From contig NZ_LT896588.1 in the NCBI RefSeq assembly GCF_900186615.1, positions 1,656,961 to 1,720,960 on the forward strand: DNA of 64,000 bases, in the 5' to 3' direction. The notes under the pieces were generated by a model that searched no databases, had not been told where the DNA came from, and saw nothing but the letters and a program-made list of their open reading frames with translations. The stretch is from Parabacteroides bouchesdurhonensis. Lineage in GTDB: Bacteria > Bacteroidota > Bacteroidia > Bacteroidales > Tannerellaceae. The position numbers were made by a program, and so were the translations under genes. Positions 1-8,534 of this stretch are shown here, piece by piece. Each line of letters opens with the position of its first letter. Positions within the stretch are counted from its first letter, which is position 1.

Positions 1-1005
1 CTTTCCGGTTGTCGGATGGATAAATCCTAACGTTTTGGCGTGTAACGCCTGTCGGGGACAGATAGCGAAACAGTTCTGCACAAACTGTTTGTATTTTGTA
101 AAAGTTGTTCCTTTTAATATTTCGTGGCCACCGTACCTTTCGTCATTAAAAAGTGTGTGTCCGATATATTTCATGTGGACGCGTATCTGGTGTGTGCGTC
201 CTGTTTCCAGGCGGCATTCTACCAGTGATACATATCCTAAACGCTCCAATACGGTATAATGTGTTACTGCTTGCTTTCCCTGGTCTCCTTCGGGGAAAAC
301 TTTCATTTGCATACGATCGCGCGGATCGCGTCCTATATTTCCTTCTATACGTCCTTTGTCTTCTTGTACAATGCCCCAAACTAATGCGCGGTATTTGCGT
401 TTAGTCGTTTTATTGAAAAACTGTAAGCTTAAATTCGCTTTCGCTTCCGGTTTTTTAGCTACTACCAGCAATCCGGAAGTATCTTTGTCAATGCGATGTA
501 CTAAACCTAAACGAGGGTCGGAAGGGTCATAGTATGGGTCGTCTTTCAGATAATGGGCCAGCGCGTTTACCATTGTGCCCGTATAGTTACCGTGCCCGGG
601 ATGCACAACCATGCCTGCCGGTTTGTTTACAACCAGCAAATCATCATCTTCATAAATTATATTCAGAGGAATGTCTTCTGGAATAATTTCCAGTTCACGA
701 CGTGGACGAGCCATGACGATGGATACTACATCTAATGGTTTTACCCGGTAGTTGCTTTTTACCGGTTTGCCGTTTACCAGAATACAACCTGCTTCGGCAG
801 CTAATTGTATTCGGTTGCGTGTAGAGCCAAACATGCGGTCTACCAAAAATTTGTCTACGCGTAACAGAGACTGGCCCTTGTCTGCTACGAAACGGAAATG
901 TTCGTAAAGACCTGGAGCTATTTCGGCCGGGGTTTCTTCGCCTTCTTCCGGTAGTAGTAAATCATCTACCTGTTCGTCGTCAATATCTTCCAGAAACTCG
1001 TCCAT
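1..1005 (-). CDS. rluD: 23S rRNA pseudouridine synthase, RluD family (3' end outside window)
   Basis: Enzyme that isomerises uridines in 23S rRNA to pseudouridine. The visible 335 codons hold an S4-like RNA-binding domain (about residues 45-105) and the RluA/RluD catalytic domain. The active-site motif HRIDKDTSGL is at 170-179, with the catalytic aspartate at about residue 173. The reading frame is still open at base 1, so the last few codons and the stop lie outside the window; the family is usually 320-360 residues. The acidic N-terminus (MDEFLEDIDDEQVDD) is an extension before the S4 domain. The start lies 6 bases after the stop of the PASTA gene, so the two are probably co-transcribed. 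RluD is the best fit, although RluA-family members are hard to separate by eye. Confidence 0.9.
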   Translation of the reverse strand, partial: MDEFLEDIDDEQVDDLLLPEEGEETPAEIAPGLYEHFRFVADKGQSLLRVDKFLVDRMFGSTRNRIQLAAEAGCILVNGKPVKSNYRVKPLDVVSIVMARPRRELEIIPEDIPLNIIYEDDDLLVVNKPAGMVVHPGHGNYTGTMVNALAHYLKDDPYYDPSDPRLGLVHRIDKDTSGLLVVAKKPEAKANLSLQFFNKTTKRKYRALVWGIVQEDKGRIEGNIGRDPRDRMQMKVFPEGDQGKQAVTHYTVLERLGYVSLVECRLETGRTHQIRVHMKYIGHTLFNDERYGGHEILKGTTFTKYKQFVQNCFAICPRQALHAKTLGFIHPTTGK

Positions 1006-1011
1006 GCTTTC

Positions 1012-1641
1012 TTAAAACCAGTTTTCTTCTTCGCTATTTAATTCTTGAACCGGAACTTCATCCTGTAAAAGAGAATCAGCTGGAAGAACTTCTGCATCAC
1101 CGCTGCTTACTTCCAAAAGCAGAGATGCTGCCAGTGGTACTTGGTCGCCTTTGTATAAACTGCGTCCGTTTGCTGATACACCTATTGCCAGGTCCTTGAA
1201 GTCACCCGGAACATATTTTATTTCAATATTGTTAAATCCTCGGGCTTTAAGCAATGCGTATGCCTGACGGAAAGATAAGTCTTCAATTTCCGGAATAAGC
1301 CCCATTTGCGAAGTAAGTGCGTTGATAGTAACAAAAACGATGCGCCCTTCTTTTACTTTCGATCCGACAGACGGAACTAATTCCACGATAGAGCCGGGTG
1401 TTACATCTTTGGAGAAGACGGAATCAATTACATTATAACGTAAACCGCTACTTTCAAAAAAAGACGCCGCTTCCTGTAGTTTCAATCCTTTTACATCTGG
1501 CACGATAACGGCTTCATTATGGCGTGTATAGGTATCTAACCAAGCTAGTACGCCATAGATAACACCGCCTGTAACTACTGCTGCCAGCAGTAAGTTTATG
1601 ACTATCGGACTCTTTATCAGCTTAACAAAAAATCTACTCAT
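1012..1641 (-). CDS. membrane-anchored PASTA-domain protein
   Basis: A 209-residue protein with one N-terminal transmembrane helix (about residues 12-36) and two extracytoplasmic PASTA domains (about 43-108 and 113-178). PASTA domains in other proteins bind peptidoglycan or beta-lactams. The first begins with the typical 'VPDVKGLKLQEA' pattern. The acidic, low-complexity tail (from about 179) is not a known domain. There is no kinase or transpeptidase domain, so this is a stand-alone PASTA protein and not a PknB or PBP2x homologue. It sits 6 bases upstream of rluD in the same direction. The exact role, perhaps cell-wall sensing, is unknown. Confidence 0.85.
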   Translation of the reverse strand: MSRFFVKLIKSPIVINLLLAAVVTGGVIYGVLAWLDTYTRHNEAVIVPDVKGLKLQEAASFFESSGLRYNVIDSVFSKDVTPGSIVELVPSVGSKVKEGRIVFVTINALTSQMGLIPEIEDLSFRQAYALLKARGFNNIEIKYVPGDFKDLAIGVSANGRSLYKGDQVPLAASLLLEVSSGDAEVLPADSLLQDEVPVQELNSEEENWF

Positions 1642-1666
1642 TTTTGTCTTGTATTTGTAGGTGGGT

Positions 1667-1674
1667 CAAAAGTA
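1667..1674 (-). promoter_or_regulatory. candidate -7 box for the PASTA-rluD operon
   Basis: The minus strand reads TACTTTTG here, an exact match to the Bacteroidetes -7 consensus TAnnTTTG, 26 bases upstream of the PASTA start codon. No convincing TTTG -33 element is present at the usual distance, so only the -7 box supports the call. Confidence 0.4.
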
Positions 1675-1720
1675 GAAAAAAAACATCACATAGACGCTAT
1701 TCCATTTCGTACATTGCTAC

Positions 1721-1766
1721 AAAAACAAAGAAAGTAAAGGCTTTTTACAAAACCTCTACTTTCTTT
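1721..1766 (-). terminator. intrinsic terminator after rpmH
   Basis: Arms 1727-1740 and 1753-1766 pair over 14 bases with one mismatch (AAAGAAAGTA with TACTTTCTTT, then AGG with CCT). On the minus strand the hairpin is followed by TTTGTTTTTG. It lies 23 bases past the rpmH stop codon and separates rpmH from the PASTA-rluD pair. Confidence 0.75.
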
Positions 1767-1788
1767 AAAATCTTACTAACAGGATTTA

Positions 1789-1941
1789 TTATCCGTTATA
1801 CTCGTCTGATACTGTTAATTTAGCTCTTCCTTTTGCACGACGAGCTGCTAATACTCTACGGCCATTAGCTGTAGCCATTCTGGAACGGAAGCCGTGCTTG
1901 TTCTTTCTTTTTCTGTTGGAAGGTTGGAATGTTCTTTTCAT
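1789..1941 (-). CDS. rpmH: 50S ribosomal protein L34
   Basis: A 50-residue basic protein beginning [18 protein letters not shown] and containing [19 protein letters not shown], the signature of bacterial L34. It is a structural part of the large ribosomal subunit that contacts 23S rRNA. Its length fits the family, with a short acidic C-terminus (SDEYNG). It has its own strong promoter and terminator, so it appears monocistronic, although it lies just downstream of the amino-sugar locus on the same strand. Confidence 0.97.
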   Translation of the reverse strand: MKRTFQPSNRKRKNKHGFRSRMATANGRRVLAARRAKGRAKLTVSDEYNG

Positions 1942-1972
1942 TTCTCTATATTTTTATTTATTATTCGCATAC

Positions 1973-3289
1973 TTATTTGGGCTGCAAAGATAAAGGCTTT
2001 TTTTTAATAAACAAACAGTTGATTGTATTTTCTTGCTTTTGGGAATTTCTTCCAGCTTTATAGCCTATGAGCGCATAAAATAAAATGTACAAATAACAAG
2101 GAATAAGAATGATGTAGGCTTGTTGGTTATTATTGGGCATTGCAGTACTGGTCTTTTGTATTAAATCTAAAAAGAATCCGAATAGAACCGGAATAATAGC
2201 TCCGCCTACCATAGCAATAACTAACAGAGAAGATGCTGTTTTAGTATATTTTCCCAGATTAGTTATAGTTAAGGCCCATAGGCATCCCCACATGATGGAG
2301 TGAGCAAATCCTAGACCTGCTACACAATAGATGGCATATTCGGCGGAAAGTGAAATTATTAGTAAAGATATAATTAAAGCTATTAATGTAAATAATGCTA
2401 ATGCTTTGTTCTGCTTCATTATTTGTAATACAAATATACTGACGATATACCCTGTAATCATACCGATAGGGCCTATCGCTGAATAATGTGCAGGATAGTC
2501 AACTCCTATTGATTTGGCAAAATCGATAATTGAAGCCATCGGTAATGTTTCGACCCCTACATATAGAAATAATGCAATGATACCGAATAATAGATGAGGA
2601 AATTGCCATATGCTTGTTTTTAAATTTGCCTGTAAAATGGTTTTCTGACTGTGTGTTTTTCCAATTGACTCATTATTCTCTCCTTCTGCCTTTATTTCTG
2701 GCAAAGGAAGAAAATAGATACATACTGCCAATAAAGCGATAATACTACCTGCTATACCAAAGGGAATGTTGGCATTTGTTATTACAGGATTCTTTATGTC
2801 AATAAAAAAACTTAGAAAAAGAGGTCCGAGAAACCATGCTGATTGGTTCATAATTCCCATTATACACATCCGTTGTGCGGCTTTTTCCGAAGGTCCACAA
2901 ATCGTTACGTACGGATTAATACCTGTTTGTAGAAGAGTATTTCCCATGCCTCCTATGAATGAAGCTGCCAAGAACATATAAAAACCATGTATATGTGGGC
3001 TCATACGAGCAGAAAGAATGAATGACAACATACTGAAAGACATTATGATAAGCGCAATTAGCAATGATTTTTTATATCCGATTTTCTTTATTATCCATCC
3101 GGAAGGAGCTCCAAATACGAAAAATGCAGAAAAGGTGGCGGCTAATACAAGATAAGACATTCTTTTGCTTAACGAGAATGTACTTTCCAAAATGGGAATC
3201 ATGATGCCATTTATCCCAACTCCAAAGCCTATAATAAAGAATATAAATGCAATAACAATTAAGGGGTATAAATATTGTTGCTGTTTCAT
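1973..3289 (-). CDS. MFS sugar permease, FucP/NagP-like
   Basis: Inner-membrane transporter of the major facilitator superfamily with about 12 hydrophobic helices. The segment 'LLQTGINPYVTICGP' with NPY matches the fucose/glucose/galactose/GlcNAc:H+ symporter branch (FucP, GluP, NagP). I place the start at 3289 (MKQQQYLYPLIV), one base after the stop of the kinase gene; an upstream ATG at 3325 would overlap the kinase by 35 bases. It is last in the locus, and the neighbours (MurK-like kinase, MurQ-like etherase) suggest it imports N-acetylmuramic acid, GlcNAc or a derivative, as MurT does for Tannerella. The hydrophilic C-tail (NCLFIKKKPLSLQPK) is encoded by DNA that is also the rpmH promoter, so it may be acquired. 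Substrate is inferred from context. Confidence 0.85.
   Translation of the reverse strand: MKQQQYLYPLIVIAFIFFIIGFGVGINGIMIPILESTFSLSKRMSYLVLAATFSAFFVFGAPSGWIIKKIGYKKSLLIALIIMSFSMLSFILSARMSPHIHGFYMFLAASFIGGMGNTLLQTGINPYVTICGPSEKAAQRMCIMGIMNQSAWFLGPLFLSFFIDIKNPVITNANIPFGIAGSIIALLAVCIYFLPLPEIKAEGENNESIGKTHSQKTILQANLKTSIWQFPHLLFGIIALFLYVGVETLPMASIIDFAKSIGVDYPAHYSAIGPIGMITGYIVSIFVLQIMKQNKALALFTLIALIISLLIISLSAEYAIYCVAGLGFAHSIMWGCLWALTITNLGKYTKTASSLLVIAMVGGAIIPVLFGFFLDLIQKTSTAMPNNNQQAYIILIPCYLYILFYALIGYKAGRNSQKQENTINCLFIKKKPLSLQPK
1985..2015 (-). promoter_or_regulatory. rpmH promoter, inside the 3' end of the upstream permease gene
   Basis: On the minus strand TTTG (2012-2015) and TATCTTTG (1985-1992) are separated by 19 bases, an exact Bacteroidetes housekeeping promoter. 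It lies 44 bases upstream of the rpmH start and within the last 14 codons of the MFS permease gene. Confidence 0.75.
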
Positions 3290-3290
3290 G

Positions 3291-4145
3291 TTATTTATAA
3301 TAAGGATTATTACTATGATACTCAATCAGACCTTCCATTGGTTCACGGATAATTCTGCCTACTTCCATAGTGTATTCTTTTGCTGTTTGAGATAGAATAT
3401 CTTGAAATAACCAACCTATAGAACCTACACTGTTGAATGTTAGAGATTTGTAATCAGGGTATTTGCATATGATATTCTCAAAAAGATCCCGGAATGCATT
3501 TATAACCAGTTGCTGCGCATATTCTTTTCCTTTACACTGCTTTGTAAGAAAATGGGTGAAACTTGCACAGTAGCGATTTGGCATTTTATCCATATAAACA
3601 CGGTGTACAAGTTCTTCTCTTGTTAACTGATATTCACTTTTAAACAACTGTTCAATATCCACAGGCATATTTCCTCTTACATAATCGCGGATAAGATGTT
3701 TGCCGATATATCCTCCGCTCCCTTCGTCTCCTAAAAGAAAACCTAATGAGTCAATATTTAGAATTATGTCTGTTCCATCGTAGAGACATGAATTAGTTCC
3801 TGTGCCTAAGATTGTCACAAATCCGGCAGTATTACCCAGAAGTGCCCTGGCAGAGGCAAGCAGATCCATTGCAACAAATAGTTCGGCTTTAGGAAAGAAA
3901 GGTTTTAAACTTCGTTTTATTATTGTAAATTCTTCTTCGTAGCATCCAGCCCCGTAAAAATAAACAGCGTAGACGCTGTTTCGTTCTATTTCTAATGGAA
4001 AAACTTGTTGTAATGAAGAAGTAATATAATCTTCTCCAACATAACATGGGTTATATCCTTCGGTGAAGAATTCAACAATCTTTTTACCGGAATCGACAAG
4101 ACACCAACTGGTTTTTGTTGATCCGCTATCCGCTATTAGTATCAT
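3291..4145 (-). CDS. BadF/BadG-type amino-sugar kinase, MurK/GlcNAc kinase-like
   Basis: Cytoplasmic sugar kinase of the ASKHA fold, 284 residues. Visible motifs are the N-terminal phosphate-1 loop (LIADSGSTKTSWCL), the phosphate-2 segment (TILGTGTNSCLYDG, about residues 101-114) and a C-terminal adenosine segment (FNSVGSIGWLFQD). The family includes GlcNAc kinases and the MurNAc kinases MurK of Clostridium and Tannerella, which are also about 280-300 residues. It lies one base from both neighbours, so it is translated with them. With MurQ in the same operon, phosphorylation of MurNAc to MurNAc-6-phosphate is the simplest role. GlcNAc or glucosamine remain alternatives. Confidence 0.85.
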   Translation of the reverse strand: MILIADSGSTKTSWCLVDSGKKIVEFFTEGYNPCYVGEDYITSSLQQVFPLEIERNSVYAVYFYGAGCYEEEFTIIKRSLKPFFPKAELFVAMDLLASARALLGNTAGFVTILGTGTNSCLYDGTDIILNIDSLGFLLGDEGSGGYIGKHLIRDYVRGNMPVDIEQLFKSEYQLTREELVHRVYMDKMPNRYCASFTHFLTKQCKGKEYAQQLVINAFRDLFENIICKYPDYKSLTFNSVGSIGWLFQDILSQTAKEYTMEVGRIIREPMEGLIEYHSNNPYYK

Positions 4146-4146
4146 A

Positions 4147-6072
4147 TTAATAATTATTTTCTTTTATTTTTTTTATTATAGTAGAAAAAGCCTCTTTAGA
4201 AAAACATGTGGGCTGTCCGTACCAAAAGAATGATTCGTATCCTTCATAATCTTTAGCTTGAATATGAGGTGGGGTGGCTAGATAGCTGGACACATCATTG
4301 GTATAAGCTATTGCTGATACTTTTTGTCCCGTCCAGATGTCACGTATTGCTAAGCCATATTCAGTAGTTACTTCTCTGGATAAAGCAACTAATTTCCAGT
4401 TGCCAATATTAAGTGTCTGGTAATAAACAGGCATTTGGGGTAATACTCCGTTTTTTTCGAAAGACCGTAATTGTAAGTTTGCCCAATTTGTATTCCGTTC
4501 AGCTCCAATGTCATCATTTAGTTTTTCATTCTTTTCTTTGAATTGGATAATTTGCTCTTTTGTCCAAGGTGTGACTACTGGAGGAATAATAGAATCGAAG
4601 TGATAAGATATAGGACCGCTAATGACTTCTAACTTGTTTTTTATAAGATGGGATACGGCACCAGCCAACTTCTTTGCACTTGTTTTGAATGGATCAGTAG
4701 GATTGATGTCTCCAGCAAAAGCTTGTAAAAATATACTGTTTTGTATATTATCATCTTGCTCAAGCAGAGTTTTTGCTAGCCCTGGATAATTAGCATTCAA
4801 TGTATATGGACCTACAGATGGATCGGTGTATACAGGATGGCAGCCTGCCATAAATAAGATAGTTTTTTTCTTGTATTTCTTGTCTATGGCAACAATTACA
4901 TCTATTGTATTGTCATAAATTATATCAGTTCCTTTCAAACTCCTGTTTATACCTATATTACATGTATCTCTTCCAAAATAGAGGGAAGAAGGAACCATAT
5001 TGTCTAAAGATTCTTCAATGGCCTGTATAATACCTTTACGAATCACATTTAACAAATAAAGACTGTCCGGATATTGGTTAGGCTTTTGCCAGGTTGTCCA
5101 ATTTTGTGTTACAGGAGCGTAATGCGTATGTGAAGCATTGATGAGAATTGCGTTTTCATCAATACCTCTTTTTTCTTTTATTTCAGCTTTGATATCATCG
5201 GTTAGAGATTTGTTTAGACCACAAACATCAACACCGACAATAACTACGGTGTTACCCCCTTTTTTTATACTCATGGCTTTTGCATTTATATCTCCGACAG
5301 AGCTGTGTTTGCTGCGATATACCTTCCCTTCTTTCGATGTGGCATATAAATGATTATTTATATAGTTGATACGCACTACATCTATTGTATACGTATCATT
5401 ATTTTTGTAACCGATTCGCTGCCAGCATTCATCTGCTTTATCTAAAGATCGCTGGTATAGGACTGTGTCTTCTGTTAATACATACAATCTGTTCTTATCA
5501 GAAGTCATATCTATTGCCGGGGGAGTAGAACCGACTTTTGTCCAATGAATATTTTCTTCGGATATATTTCCTTTGTACAGCATTCCCTGAGTATCAGATA
5601 TGTATAAATTACCATTGGAAGAGGTGATAAATTTAGCATTTACTGTTTGTACGAATTCCCATTCTTTGGCTACCTTGTCTAAAGAGATTCTTATCAGCTT
5701 ATTTTTGTTTGTTATTCCATATAACCAATTGTTACAAAAAGTAATTTGTTTTAGAGAAGGAGCGGAGTTGATTTTTTGGAATGGTTGTAGTTGTTCCTTA
5801 TTTCCGTAATACAGATTCATTTTGTCGTCAAGAATAATAACAGAGTCTTTGTAATCTGTAACAGACAAGAATGAACTGTTCTCTACTTGATCCCATGAGA
5901 GAGAAAAACGGCCTTTCCATGGGCTGGCATATCCTGCCAATGTTAATGACACTGTCTCGTCTGTTGGTTCCAGACTTACTGAAGATGTTCCCACTTTGTA
6001 TTCTGAACTACAGCCTCCTGTAAGTAATATAATGGAAAACAGGATATTGATATTTGTATAAACTAACTTCAT
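4147..6072 (-). CDS. lipoprotein with a ceramidase-like fold interrupted by a repeat domain
   Basis: Probable exported lipoprotein (hydrophobic leader, then TGGC with Cys21) of 641 residues. The N-terminal strand (about 26-50, ending LTLAGYA) and the region after residue 265 (VVIVGVDVCGL, then SHTHYAP with His315/His317, CHPV with His412, and AGDINP near 453) resemble the neutral/alkaline ceramidase family of zinc amidases. Between about 55 and 255 lies a repeat region with recurring 'LY..........W..V' units, like a beta-propeller, inserted into that fold. The ceramidase 'GD-S-PN' nucleophile segment reads GDINPTD here, so Ser appears replaced by Asn. In this locus it might act on an amide of the imported amino sugar or its peptide; that is inference. 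Activity is unproven, and it could be only a binding protein. Confidence 0.65.
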   Translation of the reverse strand: MKLVYTNINILFSIILLTGGCSSEYKVGTSSVSLEPTDETVSLTLAGYASPWKGRFSLSWDQVENSSFLSVTDYKDSVIILDDKMNLYYGNKEQLQPFQKINSAPSLKQITFCNNWLYGITNKNKLIRISLDKVAKEWEFVQTVNAKFITSSNGNLYISDTQGMLYKGNISEENIHWTKVGSTPPAIDMTSDKNRLYVLTEDTVLYQRSLDKADECWQRIGYKNNDTYTIDVVRINYINNHLYATSKEGKVYRSKHSSVGDINAKAMSIKKGGNTVVIVGVDVCGLNKSLTDDIKAEIKEKRGIDENAILINASHTHYAPVTQNWTTWQKPNQYPDSLYLLNVIRKGIIQAIEESLDNMVPSSLYFGRDTCNIGINRSLKGTDIIYDNTIDVIVAIDKKYKKKTILFMAGCHPVYTDPSVGPYTLNANYPGLAKTLLEQDDNIQNSIFLQAFAGDINPTDPFKTSAKKLAGAVSHLIKNKLEVISGPISYHFDSIIPPVVTPWTKEQIIQFKEKNEKLNDDIGAERNTNWANLQLRSFEKNGVLPQMPVYYQTLNIGNWKLVALSREVTTEYGLAIRDIWTGQKVSAIAYTNDVSSYLATPPHIQAKDYEGYESFFWYGQPTCFSKEAFSTIIKKIKENNY

Positions 6073-6088
6073 CTCCTTCTCTCCTTTC

Positions 6089-7438
6089 TTATTTATTTAA
6101 TTCTGTTGCGTATTTCTGTATTTTACGTATGGCTTCTACGATTTGTTCCATGTCTGTTCTGGAGCCGAGGAGCATGTTTTGGAAAAGCCATACACCTTGT
6201 TTTGTCAATTTGTCGTTTTGCGGGCACTCATTACGTTCTAGCCATTCTTTCATGGTTTTTTCCCCATATATTTTAAGATAGTGTTTATTGGTTGCAAGTT
6301 TTTGTACATATTCACTTTTGTTCATGGGACCGTAACCTGCAGAACAAGGTACACCTTCTGCGTTCAATACTTCTAGAAATCTGTTTAGACTCATTCCTGC
6401 GAAATGAGTAGGATTGTATCTGAACATATATAGATGATAGGCGCCCATTGTTACCCCGTCATATAATTTTGCTGGAGAAATACCGGGTATTTCACTTAAC
6501 ATTTTATTTAAGTAAGAAGCATTTTTATCACGGATGCAGGCTTGTTGTTCTAAACGATTCATTTGAGCAAGTAACAGACCAGATTGAAATTCGGTTAATC
6601 TCATATTAACTCCACGCGTTCCTGAACCACCGACGGCGAATGATGTACTTGTTCCTCCTTGTCCTTGGTTATGGAATGCATAACAACGTTGTATAAAGCT
6701 TTCGTCATTAGAAGATATTGCGCCACCTTCTGCACAATTCAGATTTTTTGAAGATTGAAAACTGAAAGCTCCTCCTAACCCGTAAGTGCCAACTTTTTTA
6801 CCTTTCCATTCTGCAAGATGCGCTTGGCAAGCATCCTCGATCACTGGTAAATTATATTTTTTGCTAATGTTGAGGATTGTATCCAAGTCGGCAGGCAGCC
6901 CCCCAATGTGTACAGGCATTATCACTTTGGTTTGTGGAGTAATGGCCGGTTCAATTTTTTTGGCATCAATCTGGAAAGTTTCTATATCGGAGTCAATAAA
7001 TACGGGCAAAGCATAATTTAGCGTTATTACATTATAAGTGGCAACGAAAGTGTATACGGGCATTATAACTTCGTCTCCCGGGCCTAAATCCAAAGCTCCG
7101 AGCATTGTATATAAAGCCGCTGTGCCGCTGGAGACTCCTAATGAATGTTTAACTCCAAGCATTTTAGCATATTCGGATTCAAAAGATGCTGTGGTATGAC
7201 CGTCTAGTCTCCCCCATTTTCCGGTTCTCAAAGTGTTTATTAAAGCTTGTTCTTCAGACACTCCATAAATAGGCCAACTTTGAAATCCTTTTGGATGAGC
7301 TTTACTACCTCCTAGCATAACAGGTTTTATATCCGTTTTTAAAGAACTAGCAGTAGTGAATGACGGTGCAAATAATAAACTGCTACCTAAAAGACCTGTT
7401 GTTCCTAAAAATTTTCTTCTGTTCATTTTATTTTCCAT
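6089..7438 (-). CDS. DegT/DnrJ/EryC1-family PLP protein with a Tat-like signal
   Basis: A 449-residue member of the sugar aminotransferase (DegT/DnrJ/EryC1/StrS) family, fold type I. The PLP-binding lysine is Lys231 in FSFQSSKNLNCAEGGA, and Asp202 in VIEDACQAH would contact the pyridine nitrogen. SSGTAAL (103-109) is the phosphate-binding turn. Unusually, the N-terminus reads MNRRKFLGTTGLLGSSLLF, a twin-arginine-like export signal ending near 'TTASS'. Family members are normally cytosolic and make amino sugars. Here the enzyme appears exported, presumably with cofactor already loaded, so it may act on an extracytoplasmic sugar. The start may instead be the second Met (7426). It lies 16 bases upstream of the ceramidase-like gene. 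Confidence 0.85.
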   Translation of the reverse strand: MENKMNRRKFLGTTGLLGSSLLFAPSFTTASSLKTDIKPVMLGGSKAHPKGFQSWPIYGVSEEQALINTLRTGKWGRLDGHTTASFESEYAKMLGVKHSLGVSSGTAALYTMLGALDLGPGDEVIMPVYTFVATYNVITLNYALPVFIDSDIETFQIDAKKIEPAITPQTKVIMPVHIGGLPADLDTILNISKKYNLPVIEDACQAHLAEWKGKKVGTYGLGGAFSFQSSKNLNCAEGGAISSNDESFIQRCYAFHNQGQGGTSTSFAVGGSGTRGVNMRLTEFQSGLLLAQMNRLEQQACIRDKNASYLNKMLSEIPGISPAKLYDGVTMGAYHLYMFRYNPTHFAGMSLNRFLEVLNAEGVPCSAGYGPMNKSEYVQKLATNKHYLKIYGEKTMKEWLERNECPQNDKLTKQGVWLFQNMLLGSRTDMEQIVEAIRKIQKYATELNK

Positions 7439-7458
7439 GATAATTGATTTTTAAAGTT

Positions 7459-8274
7459 TTACTTGATTGATTTTAAATAATTAAGTGCTTTTCGCACGTT
7501 TTGGTGTTCTAGTATTAGTTTTTTAGCCTTCTCGTAATCAGTTAATCCTGATTTTTCCATCAACATTCTGACGGATCGATCTATTACTTTGTTATTGATG
7601 AGGCGTACGTTTACCATTTTGTTGTCTTCAACTCTACCCAATCGGATAAGTACGGAAGTGCTTATCATATCGAATATCATTTTTTGGGCGGTACCACATT
7701 TCATGCGTGTACTACCTGTTACGAACTCCGGTCCAAGAATCAACTCAATAGGATAATCGCAGCAAGCTGCAATAGGAGAGCCAGGGTTATTAACAAGGCA
7801 TCCACAGGATATTCCCAATTTTCTGCATTGTTTCAAACCGGCAAGTACATAAGGAGTCGTGCCGCTGGCAGAAATGCCCAATACAAAGTCTTTGGAAGAT
7901 ACTTTGTGTAAATCCAGTTGACGAATAGCGTCTTCTTCGCTATCTTCCATTGCTTCCAATACTTCCAATAAGCGTTCTTCTCCTCCTGCTAGCAGACAAT
8001 TAAAAATACCCTTTTCAATCCCATAAGTATTGGGTAATTCTACTTTGTCGAGTACTGATAAACGTCCTCCGCTACCAGCACCTAAATAGAACATTCTTCC
8101 ACCTTTTTTTAGTTTGTCTTCTATAGTTGTTACTACTTTTGCTATCTGCGGTAATATTTTTTGAATAGCAACAGCAACTCTTTGATCTTCGTGGTTAATG
8201 TTGCTGATCAACTCCATAACCGACATTTTTTCAAGATGGTTATAGAGTGATGGTTGTTCTGTTATTTTATCCAT
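7459..8274 (-). CDS. murQ: N-acetylmuramic acid 6-phosphate etherase-like protein
   Basis: MurQ removes the D-lactate ether from MurNAc-6-phosphate to give GlcNAc-6-phosphate in the cytoplasm. The SIS domain motifs are present: LGAGSGGRLSVLD (64-76; usual form GAGTSGRL), Glu79 in VELPNTYG, AGGEE (96-100), ISASGTTPYV (134-143) and GPEFVTGSTRMKCGTAQK (181-198). Glu79 and Glu99 correspond to the acid/base glutamates of the E. coli enzyme as I recall them. At 271 residues it is slightly shorter than E. coli MurQ (298), like other Bacteroidetes versions. The SGG in place of TSG is a small deviation. It follows SusD after a 260-base gap and precedes the DegT gene by 20 bases. Confidence 0.88.
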   Translation of the reverse strand: MDKITEQPSLYNHLEKMSVMELISNINHEDQRVAVAIQKILPQIAKVVTTIEDKLKKGGRMFYLGAGSGGRLSVLDKVELPNTYGIEKGIFNCLLAGGEERLLEVLEAMEDSEEDAIRQLDLHKVSSKDFVLGISASGTTPYVLAGLKQCRKLGISCGCLVNNPGSPIAACCDYPIELILGPEFVTGSTRMKCGTAQKMIFDMISTSVLIRLGRVEDNKMVNVRLINNKVIDRSVRMLMEKSGLTDYEKAKKLILEHQNVRKALNYLKSIK

Positions 8275-8343
8275 ACTTTTATGATTTTTTGTTGGTGTCT
8301 ATTTTGTTGTCCTTAAGTTGAATTTGGACAAAAAAAGAGTGGT

Positions 8344-8510
8344 GTGGCTGTCTGATAAACAGAATCCAATTTATTAATCTTGCATATATTCCTTTTTATG
8401 GGACCGTTTATTGGGCCTTTTTGTTCAAAAGATATATTCTCTTAATATGCTGTTTCCCTAGTATAGAGGAAATAAACTGTTTTCTTTTGATTTAATTACC
8501 AGACAGCCAC
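8344..8510. repeat. long-range inverted repeat between susD and murQ
   Basis: GTGGCTGTCTG (8344-8354) is perfectly complementary to CAGACAGCCAC (8500-8510), 145 bases apart, inside the 260-base gap 8275-8534. The gap holds no convincing ORF. The arms could bring the ends of the intergenic RNA together and protect or process the susCD transcript. No run of U follows the second arm, so it does not look like a simple terminator. Confidence 0.45.
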
Positions 8511-8534
8511 TTCATATTACATATTCTGAATAGT

